Assembly (NCBI RefSeq): GCF_000737195.2
Contig: NZ_JALM01000060.1
Location: forward strand, 1 to 39,427
From: Sciscionella sediminilitoris
GTDB lineage: Bacteria; Actinomycetota; Actinomycetes; Mycobacteriales; Pseudonocardiaceae
Length of the DNA: 39,427 bases
Direction of reading: 5' to 3'
A program made the position numbers and the translations under genes. This document shows, piece after piece, positions 8,321 through 16,839 of the stretch; the first letter of the stretch is position 1; every line of letters starts with the position of its first letter. Below the pieces are notes generated by a model that saw only the letters and a list, made by a program, of their open reading frames with translations, was not told where the DNA came from and searched no databases.

Positions 8321-9127
8321 TTACTCCGCCCGGGTGACAAACCTTCCGCGTGATCCACCCAGTACCTTCGCCACTCCGCCGTCGGAGTAGACGACGGCAT
8401 TGCGTCCCGCGCGTTTCGCGGTGTAAAGCAGCCGGTCAGCGCTGCGTAGCTGGCGCTCACTGTCCAGATCGGCCTCCGGGCCCTGATGCCGGACCCCGAT
8501 ACTGACCGTGAGCCGCAGTCCCTCCGCGACCCGCGACCAGTCGTGCCTGGCCACCCGGGTCCGGGTGGCGTCGGTGTGCGCGATCGCGCTGTCCAGATCG
8601 GTGTCCGGGTAGACGAGCACGAACTCCTCGCCGCCGTAGCGCGCGCAGAAGGCCCCTTCCGGCAGATCGCGCTGCAACAGCAGGACCACCTGCTGGAGCA
8701 CGAGGTCGCCGATCCGGTGCCCGTAGGTGTCGTTGACCCGTTTGAACCAGTCGATGTCCACGAGCGCGACCGCGACCCCGTGTTCGCTCGAGCGCTGCTC
8801 GTCGACCAGATCGAGCAGCCTGCTGTCCAGGTAACGGCGGTTGTAGGTGTCGGTGAGCGAGTCCCGCATGCTCTGCTGCATGGCCTCGGCGTGCTCGCGG
8901 CGCAGCCGGGCGACCTCGATGCGCAGTTCCTCGGAGACCTCGGGTGCCTCGCGCGTCCCATCGCGCAGGATGTTCATCGCCATCCGCATATGCCGATACG
9001 CGGACTCGTATTCGCCCCGTTCGGCGAGCAGTGCGGCGAGCGACTCGTGCAGTTCGGCCGCACCGGAACGGCGACGCGCTCTCGGGTGCCCGTGATCGGC
9101 AGCCGCACGCGACTCGAGCAGGCCCAC
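8321..9127 (-). CDS. GGDEF diguanylate cyclase with N-terminal TPR-like segment
   Basis: A 268-residue protein. Residues 25-50 form a TPR-like helix pair, residues 64-88 a coiled coil, and residues 89-255 a GGDEF domain with an intact active site GGEEF at 165-169. The metal/substrate motifs DIDWFKRVNDTYGH and TVSIGV are also present. It should make cyclic di-GMP from two GTP. The inhibitory I-site (RxxD, expected at residues 156-159) reads PEGA, so product inhibition through this site is not expected. It starts with GTG behind AAGGAGGAGG with 7 bases spacing. There is no transmembrane segment, so it is cytoplasmic. Confidence 0.93.
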   Translation of the reverse strand: MGLLESRAAADHGHPRARRRSGAAELHESLAALLAERGEYESAYRHMRMAMNILRDGTREAPEVSEELRIEVARLRREHAEAMQQSMRDSLTDTYNRRYLDSRLLDLVDEQRSSEHGVAVALVDIDWFKRVNDTYGHRIGDLVLQQVVLLLQRDLPEGAFCARYGGEEFVLVYPDTDLDSAIAHTDATRTRVARHDWSRVAEGLRLTVSIGVRHQGPEADLDSERQLRSADRLLYTAKRAGRNAVVYSDGGVAKVLGGSRGRFVTRAE

Positions 9128-9218
9128 GGGCTCACCTCCTCCTTACCGCGCCCGGGGAGAGCATCGACCCTTTCCGAAGGGACCTTAAGCGCGTGACACC
9201 GAATGGGTGCCCCTCACA

Positions 9219-9257
9219 GGTGCAATGATCATCACACCTTTGAAGTCTGATATCAGA
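9219..9257. promoter_or_regulatory. CRP-like near-palindrome plus 12-bp palindrome upstream of the GGDEF gene
   Basis: Bases 9219-9238 read, on the minus strand, GGTGTGATGATCATTGCACC, 8 of 10 matches to TGTGA-N6-TCACA. A separate perfect palindrome TCTGATATCAGA lies at 9246-9257. Both are about 90-130 bases upstream of the GTG start and lie in a 174-base gap between two minus-strand genes. Binding factors are inferred, not shown. Confidence 0.45.
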
Positions 9258-9301
9258 GGTTCTGGCGAAATCCCTGGTTCCGGCCGTTTCCCGGAATTTG
9301 C

Positions 9302-9739
9302 TCACAGGGTTTTGCAGGGACCGAAACCGGAGATCCGCTCACCCTCGTCGACCACCCGCGCATAGGAGATCTGGCTGGCGAGGACCGAACCCGAGCGCTT
9401 CGCGGTGAACAGCACCGGAACCGCGTACACGGTTCCGGAGACGGGTTTCCCGCGCTCCGGGGACCAGCCGGGGTCGGGCCGGGCGGCGGACTCCGTGGGT
9501 TCCTCGGTGACGGTCAGCCCGGGGTTCGCGCAGTAGCGGTCGGCGAACTGGGCGACCTGGGTGCGCCGGAAGAACGTGTCCTGGGCCTGCGGCCCGCGCG
9601 CCGCGCTCGCGTTCAGTTCGGCGAAGTACGCGCCGATCCGGTCGCGCGGCACCGAGTCCGGCGGCGCGCCACCGCAGCCCGTGCCCGCGCCCAGGACACC
9701 GGCCAGGACCAGGGCCTGGACCGCTCGCGCCCTAACCAC
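9302..9739 (-). CDS. Small exported, possibly lipid-anchored protein of unknown function
   Basis: About 145 residues from GTG 9739, which overlaps the dusB stop; GGAGGA lies about 10 bases before it. The N-terminus is an export signal with VQALVLAGVLGAGTGC, where Cys is a weak lipobox (Gly at -3). The mature part contains a helical piece and two Cys residues (DRYCANPG and the C-terminal GFGPCKTL) that could form a disulfide. I do not recognise the family. Translational coupling with dusB is likely from the overlap, although the functions seem unrelated. An ATG at 9760 is an alternative start. Confidence 0.7.
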   Translation of the reverse strand: MVRARAVQALVLAGVLGAGTGCGGAPPDSVPRDRIGAYFAELNASAARGPQAQDTFFRRTQVAQFADRYCANPGLTVTEEPTESAARPDPGWSPERGKPVSGTVYAVPVLFTAKRSGSVLASQISYARVVDEGERISGFGPCKTL

Positions 9740-10886
9740 CGGAGTGCATGTCCTCCACATCCGGGGTCTGCGCGTCGCAGGGATCGTCGAGCCAGCCCTC
9801 GGGAAGGGCGACCTTGGCCGGGGAGCCCTGGCGCCCGCGCGGTCCCTCGGCCGCCGCCGGGAAGGGCGCGTCCGCGTCCAGGGCACCGAGCAGGTCCTCG
9901 AGCTCGGCGAGCCCGGAGATGAGCCCGAACCGCTGGCGCAGCTCCGAACCGACCGGGAACCCCTTGAGGTACCAGGACATGTGCTTGCGCAGATCCCGTA
10001 CCCCGCGGAACTCCGCCTCGTCCCCCGCGGTCCGGTAGTGCTCGACGAGCAGTTCGGCGTGCCGGAGCACCACCGAGGAGACGGTGCCCAGGTTCGGCGG
10101 GTCCGGGATCGGCTGCCCGCTCAGGGTGGCCACGAGCTCGCCGAACAGCCAGGGCCGCCCGAGGCAGCCGCGGCCGACCACGATCCCGTCGCAGCCGGTC
10201 TGGTCGACCATCTTCCAGGCGTCCTCGGCCGCGAAGATGTCCCCGTTGCCGAGCACCGGGATGCTCTGGACCGCTTCCTTGAGCCGCGCGATCGCCGACC
10301 AGTCCGCCTGCCCGGAGTAGCGCTGGGCCGCGGTGCGCGCGTGCAGTGCCACCGCCCGTGCGCCCTCGGCCTCGGCGATCCGGCCCGCGTCCAGGTAGGT
10401 GGTGTGCTCATCGTCGATGCCGATGCGGAACTTCACGGTGACCGGGATGTCGGCGCGCGCCGCCTCGGTGACCGCGGCGCGCACGATGCTCGCGAACAGG
10501 TTCCGCTTGTAGGGCAGCGCCGCCCCGCCGCCGCGCCGGGTCACCTTGGGCACCGGGCAGCCGAAGTTCATGTCGATGTGATCGGCGAGGTTCTCGTCCA
10601 CGATCATCGCGACGGCGCGGCGCATCGTCTCCGGGTCCACCCCGTAGAGCTGCAGCGAGCGCGGCGTCTCCTGCGGGCCGAAGGTGATCATGTGCATGGT
10701 GTGCGGGTCCCGCTCCACCAGCGCGCGGGTGGTGATCATCTCGCACACGTACAGCGCGCGGTCGCTGCCGTACTCCCGGCACAGGGTGCGGAACGCGCGG
10801 TTGGTGATGCCCGCCATCGGGGCGAGCACGACCGGCGGGTCCACCCGATAGCGGCCGATCTCGAGCGAGGGATTCACTGCTGACAC
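9732..10886 (-). CDS. dusB: tRNA-dihydrouridine synthase (DusB-type)
   Basis: A 384-residue flavoprotein reducing uridine to dihydrouridine in tRNA with NADPH and FMN. The TIM barrel opens with VVLAPMAGITNRAFR. The catalytic Cys is in MNFGCPVPKV (Cys110). Further motifs are TVKFRIG, ALHARTAAQRYSG, VLGNGDIF and GIVVGRGCLGRPWLF. A C-terminal helical tRNA-binding domain carries MSWYLKGFPVG. The start is GTG at 10886. The lysA stop lies 18 bases upstream, and the small exported protein gene overlaps its 3' end. Confidence 0.96.
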   Translation of the reverse strand: MSAVNPSLEIGRYRVDPPVVLAPMAGITNRAFRTLCREYGSDRALYVCEMITTRALVERDPHTMHMITFGPQETPRSLQLYGVDPETMRRAVAMIVDENLADHIDMNFGCPVPKVTRRGGGAALPYKRNLFASIVRAAVTEAARADIPVTVKFRIGIDDEHTTYLDAGRIAEAEGARAVALHARTAAQRYSGQADWSAIARLKEAVQSIPVLGNGDIFAAEDAWKMVDQTGCDGIVVGRGCLGRPWLFGELVATLSGQPIPDPPNLGTVSSVVLRHAELLVEHYRTAGDEAEFRGVRDLRKHMSWYLKGFPVGSELRQRFGLISGLAELEDLLGALDADAPFPAAAEGPRGRQGSPAKVALPEGWLDDPCDAQTPDVEDMHSGG

Positions 10887-10904
10887 GAGTCAAGGCTAAC
10901 CGCC

Positions 10905-12230
10905 TCAGCCCAGATCACGGGCCATGAGGTCGCGCTCGCCCTCCCGGCGCAGCAGCACCCGGGCGGCCCCGTCGCGCACCGCGAGCAGTGGCGGCCGGCC
11001 GATGAGGTTGTAGTTCGACTGCAGCGGCACGTGGTAAGCGCCGGTGCAGGCCACCGCGAGCAGATCGCCCGCGCGGGTGTCCGCGGGCAGCGGGACCGCC
11101 TCACCGAGCACATCCCCGGATTCACAGTGCCTGCCCGCGACGGTCAGCGGCACCGTGGCCGCCGAAGACCTCCTGCCGAGCAGTCGCATCCGGTACCGCG
11201 CGCCGTACAGCGCGGGACGCGGATTGTCCGACATGCCGCCGTCCACGATCACGGTGGAGCCTTTCACGGCGAGCACCCGGTAAACGGTCACCCCGGCGCG
11301 GGCGACGATCGAGCGGCCGGGTTCGAGGATCAGCCGCGGGGCGGGCAGCTGGAACCGGTCGCATTCGTAGTGCAGGGCGATCCGCACCCGGTCGGCGAAC
11401 CCGGTGAGGTCGAACTCCGGTTCCTCCTCGGTGTAGCGAACCCGGAAGCCGCCGCCGATATCGAGCACCGGAAGGCACACACCGAACCGTTCGCGGATGT
11501 CGGCGAGCAGTCCCACCATGAACCGCACCGCGGCCTCGTAACTGTCCACACCGGACACCTGGGAGCCGATGTGGCAGTGCAGGCCGAGCAGTTCCAGATT
11601 CGGCGAGCGCAGCACCCGGTCCACCGCCTCGGCGGCTTCCCCGGCGCGCAGGTCGAAGCCGAACTTCGCACCCCGTACTCCGGTGGCGATGCTGCGATGG
11701 GTGTGCGCGTCCACATCCGGGGTCACCCGGACCAGCACCTGCTGCCCGGGCCCGGCGATGCCCTCGAGGGTGTCGAGCTCTTCGAAGGAGTCGAGCACGA
11801 TCCGCGCACCGGGACAGTGCACCGCCGCTTTCAGATCCTCCTTGGTCTTCCCGTTGTCGTGCACCAGGATCCGGGAACCGTCCACCCCGGCCGCGCGCAC
11901 CAGGTGCAGTTCACCGGCCGAGCACACGTCGAACGAGGCCCCTTCCTCGGCCAGCCAGCGCACGAGTCCCTTGCACAGCAAGGCTTTCCCGGCGTAGGCG
12001 AGCTCGGCATCGGGCAGCGCGGCGCGGAACTCGCGCACCCGGGCGCGCACCTGTGCCTCGTCGAGCACGAGGCAGGGAGTGCCGTACCGGGCGGCGAGCC
12101 CGGTGAGGCCGAGCCCGCCGACGATCAGGTCGCCGTGCTCATCGGCGGACGCGGTCGAGGGCCAGCAGGCGCCGTCGAATCGTTCGTGCAGCAGGTGCCC
12201 GAGCGAGGGCAGGATCTCCGTGATGGTCAT
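10905..12230 (-). CDS. lysA: Diaminopimelate decarboxylase
   Basis: About 441 residues from ATG 12230, a PLP enzyme of fold type III converting meso-diaminopimelate to L-lysine. The PLP lysine is in ELAYAGKALLCK. GLHCHIGSQ and LDIGGGF bind phosphate and pyridine parts, LILEPGRSIVA follows, and the C-terminal barrel has VIVDGGMSDNPRPALYGAR and CESGDVLGE, whose Cys comes from the partner subunit. LysA is usually placed beside argS or hom in actinomycetes; here it sits before dusB, so it could be a second copy. No clear ribosome-binding site precedes the ATG. A GTG at 12263 would add 11 residues. Confidence 0.92.
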   Translation of the reverse strand: MTITEILPSLGHLLHERFDGACWPSTASADEHGDLIVGGLGLTGLAARYGTPCLVLDEAQVRARVREFRAALPDAELAYAGKALLCKGLVRWLAEEGASFDVCSAGELHLVRAAGVDGSRILVHDNGKTKEDLKAAVHCPGARIVLDSFEELDTLEGIAGPGQQVLVRVTPDVDAHTHRSIATGVRGAKFGFDLRAGEAAEAVDRVLRSPNLELLGLHCHIGSQVSGVDSYEAAVRFMVGLLADIRERFGVCLPVLDIGGGFRVRYTEEEPEFDLTGFADRVRIALHYECDRFQLPAPRLILEPGRSIVARAGVTVYRVLAVKGSTVIVDGGMSDNPRPALYGARYRMRLLGRRSSAATVPLTVAGRHCESGDVLGEAVPLPADTRAGDLLAVACTGAYHVPLQSNYNLIGRPPLLAVRDGAARVLLRREGERDLMARDLG

Positions 12231-12345
12231 GGCGTCAGTACACGCCCGCAATACGGTGTTCACCCGGCGCGCGGACGGTTTCGTTACGCCGCGCCGGGTC
12301 GTTTTGACGCCACATTGACCCCGGCCGCCGCGCGGGTGCCCGCGG

Positions 12346-12921
12346 TCACAGCCCGATGTTCAGACAGGCCAGCCGGGCACCGGCCATTCCGGCGTGCCCC
12401 GCACCGGTGTGCGTGGGTGTCTCGTGGATGACGATGGACTTCGCCGCACGGCCCGCGAAGCGCCAGTCGAGCGAGCTGGCCGCGAATCCGGTCCCGGTGG
12501 CGTCGGTGGTGAAGTCCAGCCAGACCTCGTTGCGCGGATTGGCGTAGGCGGGATCGACCGAGGGCTGCACGGGATCGGGCACGTTCTGGAAGTGCGGCCC
12601 CGCGGCCTCCCCGGTGGCACCGCAGGCCTTGGTGTGTACATGAGCGCCGTAAGCCCGATCCGGTACCAGTCCGCGCACCCCGAAGACCACCGTCGTGCCA
12701 CCGGTCCCCGGAGCGAACCGGGCGGCCCCCGCGGACGAACCGGGCGGCACGAGCGCGGGGTCGTAGGTGCTGGCTGCCCGTCCCGGTGCGTACGCACCGA
12801 AGACCCCGGCAGCAGCCGCGGTATCGGGTACGGGCTGCGCCGAGGCGAGCCCGCTCGTACCGAAACCGGCCGCGATCAGAACAGCGACAAAAAGGATCTT
12901 CTTCCTATTTCGCGAAGGCAT
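12346..12921 (-). CDS. sodC: Exported superoxide dismutase family protein (SodC, Cu-only type)
   Basis: A 191-residue protein with a Sec signal peptide (KKILFVAVLIAAGFG, cleavage near ASA-QP at 28). The SOD domain has HVHTKACG (His94, His96, Cys100), GPHFQN (His110), VWLDF (Asp136) and IVIHETPTHTGAGHAG (His166), with Cys186 as disulfide partner. No His occurs between 111 and 165, so the zinc site of ordinary Cu/Zn SOD is missing while the copper ligands remain. M. tuberculosis SodC is a known zinc-free enzyme. It should remove superoxide outside the membrane. A palindrome GGCATG-GAC-CATGCC overlaps the start codon (12917-12931). Confidence 0.9.
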   Translation of the reverse strand: MPSRNRKKILFVAVLIAAGFGTSGLASAQPVPDTAAAAGVFGAYAPGRAASTYDPALVPPGSSAGAARFAPGTGGTTVVFGVRGLVPDRAYGAHVHTKACGATGEAAGPHFQNVPDPVQPSVDPAYANPRNEVWLDFTTDATGTGFAASSLDWRFAGRAAKSIVIHETPTHTGAGHAGMAGARLACLNIGL

Positions 12922-12957
12922 GGACCATGCCTAGTGCCCGCGGCCGGGAAGCGCAAC

Positions 12958-13791
12958 TCACACCGTCTCGTCCACCCCGGCGACCCGCTCCTCGGCGAGC
13001 GCGCAGGTTTCCAGGATGGTCCTGGCCACCAGCCGCGGATCATCGGGCATCGGCACGTGCCCGCAGTCGGGAAGCAGCACGTGGCGCGCGTTCGGCAGCC
13101 GTCGCGCCGCCCGCTCGGCCTGTCTCGGCGGCAGCACCCGGTCCTTGGCGCCCCAGGCGATGGTCACCGGAATGTCGGGACTCTTGCCCTGCCAGGAGTA
13201 GCGCTTGCCCGCCTCGATGGTCGGCGCGAACCCGGTGGCATCGCGCAGTGCGGCGACATCCCCGAGCGCGGTGGACCGATCGATGCGTTCCGGGTGGTTG
13301 TGCAGCACCCGCAGCAACTGGGACCGCACCGGCCCGGTGGCGAGCAGGGCACCGACCGCGGGCCGGGGCGCGCGGGCGCTGGCCCGGATCATCCGCAGGG
13401 TGGCCAGGGCGCGGGCGCGATCCCGCCGCGTCCAGAACCCGGCCGGGGAGAGCGCGGTGGCCGAGGCGACCATGCCCTGGGCCGCGGCCTCCACGGCGAG
13501 CAGGCCGCCGAGGGAGTTCCCCGCGATGTGCGGGGAACGCACCCCGAGCAGTTCGAAGCTGGTGCGCAGCCGCCGCATCGCGCCGGGGACGTCGTAGCCG
13601 CCGTGCCCGGGAAACTGCGGTGAACGGCCGAAACCGGGCAGGTCGATCGCGATCACGTCGTGGTGCGCGGCGAGCTCGTCCAGCACCGGGCGCCACGCCT
13701 GCCAGCGGTGCCCGATGCCGTGCAGCAGCACCAGCGGTGTGCCCGAACCGCGCCGTTCGTAGTTGAGGCCGTATCCGTCCACGGTGACCAA
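12958..13791 (-). CDS. Alpha/beta hydrolase
   Basis: A 277-residue alpha/beta-fold hydrolase. The oxyanion region is LVLLHGIGHRWQAW, followed by AIDLPGFGRS. The nucleophile elbow is GNSLGG (Ser93), the acid is Asp217 in AWGAKDRVL, and the His is His245 in CGHVPMPD. The helical cap lies at about 120-195. The triad is complete, so activity is expected, but ester, lactone or dehalogenase substrates cannot be told apart; the nucleophile Ser excludes a haloalkane dehalogenase. The frame can start at TTG 13791, only 3 bases after GAGAGG, or at GTG 13782 with better spacing. Confidence 0.88.
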   Translation of the reverse strand: MVTVDGYGLNYERRGSGTPLVLLHGIGHRWQAWRPVLDELAAHHDVIAIDLPGFGRSPQFPGHGGYDVPGAMRRLRTSFELLGVRSPHIAGNSLGGLLAVEAAAQGMVASATALSPAGFWTRRDRARALATLRMIRASARAPRPAVGALLATGPVRSQLLRVLHNHPERIDRSTALGDVAALRDATGFAPTIEAGKRYSWQGKSPDIPVTIAWGAKDRVLPPRQAERAARRLPNARHVLLPDCGHVPMPDDPRLVARTILETCALAEERVAGVDETV

Positions 13792-13849
13792 CCACCTCTC
13801 CGCCGTAGTTTACGCGAGAGTAGCAACGGCTCGGCCACCATGACCAGGG

Positions 13850-14668
13850 TCAGCGTCCGCGCAGCCGCTCCACCACCGGCGCCAGCTGCTCATACCCTGC
13901 CGCGTTGACGGTGATGTAAGAGGTACCGAACGCATCGCGGCGGCGCTGCAGCTCATCCGCGATCTCCTGGGTGCTCCCGCGCAGTATGGCCAGCGAATCG
14001 TGCGCGATCAGCTCCTCCACGCTGGCCCCGACGAACTGCTCGACCATGGGCGGCAGCTGCTCGCCGACCGCGAAGATGTTCATGGACAGCTCGAGGTCCC
14101 TTCCGCCCGCGGCCGCGCGCACCGTGTCCGCCATCGCGGCGACATCCTCGCGGCTCGCCAGTGGCCGGGCCGCGAGCGTGACCGTGTCGGCTTTGTCCCC
14201 GGCCATGGCGAGCGCCTTCGGACCGCTCGCCGCCATGAGCACCGGGGTGCGCCGCTCGCTCTGGCTCGCCCGCAGCGCGTCGATGGCCTCGCCGACCAGC
14301 GCGAGCCTGCGCGCCCCCGACGGTTCCGGATAGCCGAGATCCTCGGTCACCTGACGCAGCACGTGCGGTGCCCCGGTGCCGATGCCCAGCTCGAACCGGT
14401 CTCCGGTGAGCACACTGAGACTGTCCGCCTCGTACGCGATCATCCTCGGATGGCGCAGCGGGCTGGCCATGACGAAGGTACCGACCCGCAGCCGGGTGGT
14501 CACCTCGGCCGCGATCGCCAGCGAGGAGGAGACCGAGGGCAGTTGCAGCCCATCCGGCATCAGCAGCGTGTCGTACCCCAGTCCTTCCACCTTGCGCGCC
14601 AGATCCCGCCACGGCCCGCCCTGCTGCGGGGCGGCGACGACCCCGAACCTGAATGTGTGCTCAGCCAT
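13850..14668 (-). CDS. LLM-class flavin/F420-dependent oxidoreductase
   Basis: A 272-residue luciferase-like TIM barrel. It begins FRFGVVAAPQQGGPWRDLAR and carries TRLRVGTFVMASPLRHP, ADSLSVLTGDRFELGIGTGA and PVLMAASGPKALAMAG, the pattern of the actinobacterial F420-dependent subgroup. Cofactor choice between F420 and FMN is inferred from the lineage. The substrate is unknown. No ribosome-binding site precedes the ATG, and a -10-like hexamer ends 6 bases before it, so the mRNA is probably leaderless (see the promoter entry). It lies 31 bases after the amidase stop. Confidence 0.9.
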   Translation of the reverse strand: MAEHTFRFGVVAAPQQGGPWRDLARKVEGLGYDTLLMPDGLQLPSVSSSLAIAAEVTTRLRVGTFVMASPLRHPRMIAYEADSLSVLTGDRFELGIGTGAPHVLRQVTEDLGYPEPSGARRLALVGEAIDALRASQSERRTPVLMAASGPKALAMAGDKADTVTLAARPLASREDVAAMADTVRAAAGGRDLELSMNIFAVGEQLPPMVEQFVGASVEELIAHDSLAILRGSTQEIADELQRRRDAFGTSYITVNAAGYEQLAPVVERLRGR

Positions 14669-14710
14669 GGGTAAAGGTTAGACATCAAACGATGAGCCGT
14701 CAAACGTTTG
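14669..14710 (-). promoter_or_regulatory. Predicted leaderless promoter with CGTTTG repeats for the LLM oxidoreductase
   Basis: On the minus strand TTGACG (14703-14698) is followed after 17 bases by TAACCT (14680-14675), and the ATG comes 6 bases later. Transcription would therefore start at or beside the A of ATG. The perfect palindrome CAAACGTTTG (14701-14710) covers the -35 region, and a second CGTTTGA copy (14691-14685) lies in the spacer. The repeats resemble a TetR-type operator. The regulator is not in sight. Confidence 0.55.
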
Positions 14711-16229
14711 GTGACGGGAACCCGTCGAGCGCCGATTCGTAGGCCGCGGCCGCGCGCAGGCAGTCCGCGTCCGCGAAGCGCCTGCCCACCAGCATCAACC
14801 CGGTCGGGAGGCCGTCGACCAGACCCGCGGGGACCGAGATCGCCGGGTGCCCGGTCACGTCGAACGGGACCGTGTTGTGCAGCATCCCGAGCGCCGCCTC
14901 GATCAGTCCGGCCTCGGTGTACCCGCTGTCCGGGATGGGCCGCGCGGTGTACGGGACGGTCGGCAGGGCGAGCAGGTCCACCTCGGTGAGCGCCTCGTCG
15001 TAGGCCGCGCGCAACCGCCAGGCCAGTTCGCGAGCCATCGCGTAGTACCGCCCGCCGTGGCGCTCGATGGTGTAGCGCCCGCACAACGCGGTCGCCTTGA
15101 GGGTCACCGCCATCTGCTCGGCCGTGGCCACCCGGCCGTGCGCGTAGTGCTCGAGCAGTTCGGGGTCGTATCGCCCGGCCCAGTTCATGCCGAACGCGTT
15201 CCCGTCGATCATCTGGGTCGTCGCGCCCTCGGTGGCGATCACGTTCCACAGATGCAGCCCGTCCCGGTGCCAGGGAACGCCGATCCGGCTCACCCGCGCC
15301 CCCGCGGCGGCGAGCACCCGGGTGGCCTCGAGCACCGCCTCGTCCACCGGGGCCAGCGAAAGGCCCGGCCAGCCGAAGCCCTCCTCGAGCACCCCGATCC
15401 GCAGCCCGGACAGGTCCCCGCCGAGCGCGGCCAGGTAGTCCTGCGGCGTGCTCGTGCGGTACTGCCGCGGATCGTAGCCGTCGTCCCCGGCGAGCACCCC
15501 GAGCAGCAGCGCGGCATCGGCGACGGTGCGTGTCATCGGGCCGAGGTGATCCAGCGTGGTCTCGATCGGGAAGGCCCCGGTGTAGGGCACCAGGCCGTGC
15601 GTCGGCTTGTGCCCGACCACCCCGCAGAACGCCGCGGGCAGCCGGATCGAGCCGCCCTGGTCACCGCCGACCGCGAGCTCGGCCTCCCCCGCCGCGAGCA
15701 GGGCCGCGCATCCGGCCGAGGAGCCTCCGGTCATCCGGGCGGGATCCCAGGGATTGCGCACCGGTCCGCTCGCCGCGGTGAAACTGCCCGCCGAGAAACA
15801 CAGGTCCTCGCACACCGCCTTGCCGCCGATCACCGCACCGGCATCGAGCAGGCGGCGCACCACGGTCGCGTCCCGCAGCGGGCGGAACCCCTCCACGGCG
15901 CGCGAACCGTTCATCATGGGCACCCCGGCCAGCGCGATGTTGTCCTTGAGCACCACCGTGCGCCCGGCGAGCGGGCCCTGCCCGGTCCCGCTGATCCGGG
16001 TGCGCACATACCAGGCCGCGTATTCGTTCTCCGCGGCATCGGGAATCGTGAATGCACGTTCCGGCATGGTTTCCCGGTACCGCCGGTAAAGCCCGTCCAC
16101 CTCGTCGTAGGAGGCGAGCGCGGCGGTGACGAGATCTCGATAGGAATCGATTTCGGCCGAATTCACGCCGAATCCGTACTGGTGCGCGAGCCGGGTGATA
16201 TCGGCTCGCTCTGGCGGAGTGACTGCCAT
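14700..16229 (-). CDS. Amidase (amidase-signature family, Rhodococcus AmdA-like)
   Basis: A 509-residue amidase hydrolysing carboxamides to acid plus ammonia. The catalytic Lys is in VVLKDNIA (Lys95), the cis-Ser in TGGSSAG (Ser170), and the nucleophile in GGDQGGSIRLP (Ser194). These are offset by one from Lys96/Ser171/Ser195 of the Rhodococcus enantioselective amidase, which it resembles throughout, including VPMMNGSRAVEGF and GLVPYTGAFPIE. That relative usually sits beside nitrile hydratase genes; none is present here. ATG 16229 is preceded by GAGGAGG; an upstream extension of the frame lacks coding character. Confidence 0.93.
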   Translation of the reverse strand: MAVTPPERADITRLAHQYGFGVNSAEIDSYRDLVTAALASYDEVDGLYRRYRETMPERAFTIPDAAENEYAAWYVRTRISGTGQGPLAGRTVVLKDNIALAGVPMMNGSRAVEGFRPLRDATVVRRLLDAGAVIGGKAVCEDLCFSAGSFTAASGPVRNPWDPARMTGGSSAGCAALLAAGEAELAVGGDQGGSIRLPAAFCGVVGHKPTHGLVPYTGAFPIETTLDHLGPMTRTVADAALLLGVLAGDDGYDPRQYRTSTPQDYLAALGGDLSGLRIGVLEEGFGWPGLSLAPVDEAVLEATRVLAAAGARVSRIGVPWHRDGLHLWNVIATEGATTQMIDGNAFGMNWAGRYDPELLEHYAHGRVATAEQMAVTLKATALCGRYTIERHGGRYYAMARELAWRLRAAYDEALTEVDLLALPTVPYTARPIPDSGYTEAGLIEAALGMLHNTVPFDVTGHPAISVPAGLVDGLPTGLMLVGRRFADADCLRAAAAYESALDGFPSPNV

Positions 16230-16328
16230 CGGACCTCCTCGCCCAGAACGCAAAAGGAACGCTAGAAGGAATCGGGGAGAATGTCGAGTTCGGCGGGGCG
16301 CGGAGTGACCGGGTGCGAGAATGAGCTC

Positions 16329-16775
16329 GTGAGCTTCACTATTCATGCGACCGAACACACCGGAATCACCGTCGCCGACCTGGACCGCGCGCTGGAGTTC
16401 TGGACCGGAGCGCTCGGCTTTGCTCTCGTGCGCCGTGGTCGGCTGGACGGCGACTTCGCCGGGGACGTCACCGGGGTGGCGGAAACCGGGATCTCCATCG
16501 CCGTCCTCGAGGCACCGGGCGGGCACCGGATCGAACTGCTCGAATACACCACCGCCGACCGGGATCGCAGCGCCAAACGGCCCTGCGATCCGGGAGCGAT
16601 GCACCTGGCGTTCACCGTGGACGACATCGAGGCGGTCCTCGCCGCCGTCGCCGTGCACGGATTCACGCCCCCTGGACGAGTACGGGCCATGCCGGACGGC
16701 CCGCGCGCGGGTACCCGGTTCGTCTACCTCACGGATCCGGACGGCACCACCGTCGAACTGATCCAGCCTGCCTGA
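16329..16775 (+). CDS. VOC-family (glyoxalase/bleomycin-resistance fold) protein
   Basis: About 148 residues from GTG 16329. It has two beta-alpha-beta-beta-beta halves: HTGITVADLDRALEFWTGAL opens the first and MHLAFTVDDIEAVLAAVAVH the second, ending VYLTDPDGTTVELIQ. Metal ligands are likely His (HTGIT), Glu (IELLEY), His (MHLAF) and Glu (VELIQ), the pattern of metal-dependent VOC enzymes such as glyoxalase or methylmalonyl-CoA epimerase types. The reaction cannot be named. ATG 16281, preceded by a GGGGAGA-like site, would add 16 residues that do not fit the fold. It is divergent from the amidase gene. Confidence 0.85.
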   Translation: MSFTIHATEHTGITVADLDRALEFWTGALGFALVRRGRLDGDFAGDVTGVAETGISIAVLEAPGGHRIELLEYTTADRDRSAKRPCDPGAMHLAFTVDDIEAVLAAVAVHGFTPPGRVRAMPDGPRAGTRFVYLTDPDGTTVELIQPA

Positions 16776-16839
16776 GCGATCGGCCCGCGGCGAGCATGCT
16801 GTGGCGGGCGTGACCTTTCTGACTCACCCGGACCCGGTT

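Noticed and set aside
16230-16658. N-terminal extension of the amidase frame
   Set aside because: It overlaps the divergent VOC gene and has no family similarity; ATG 16229 has GAGGAGG and gives the catalytic residues their usual numbering.
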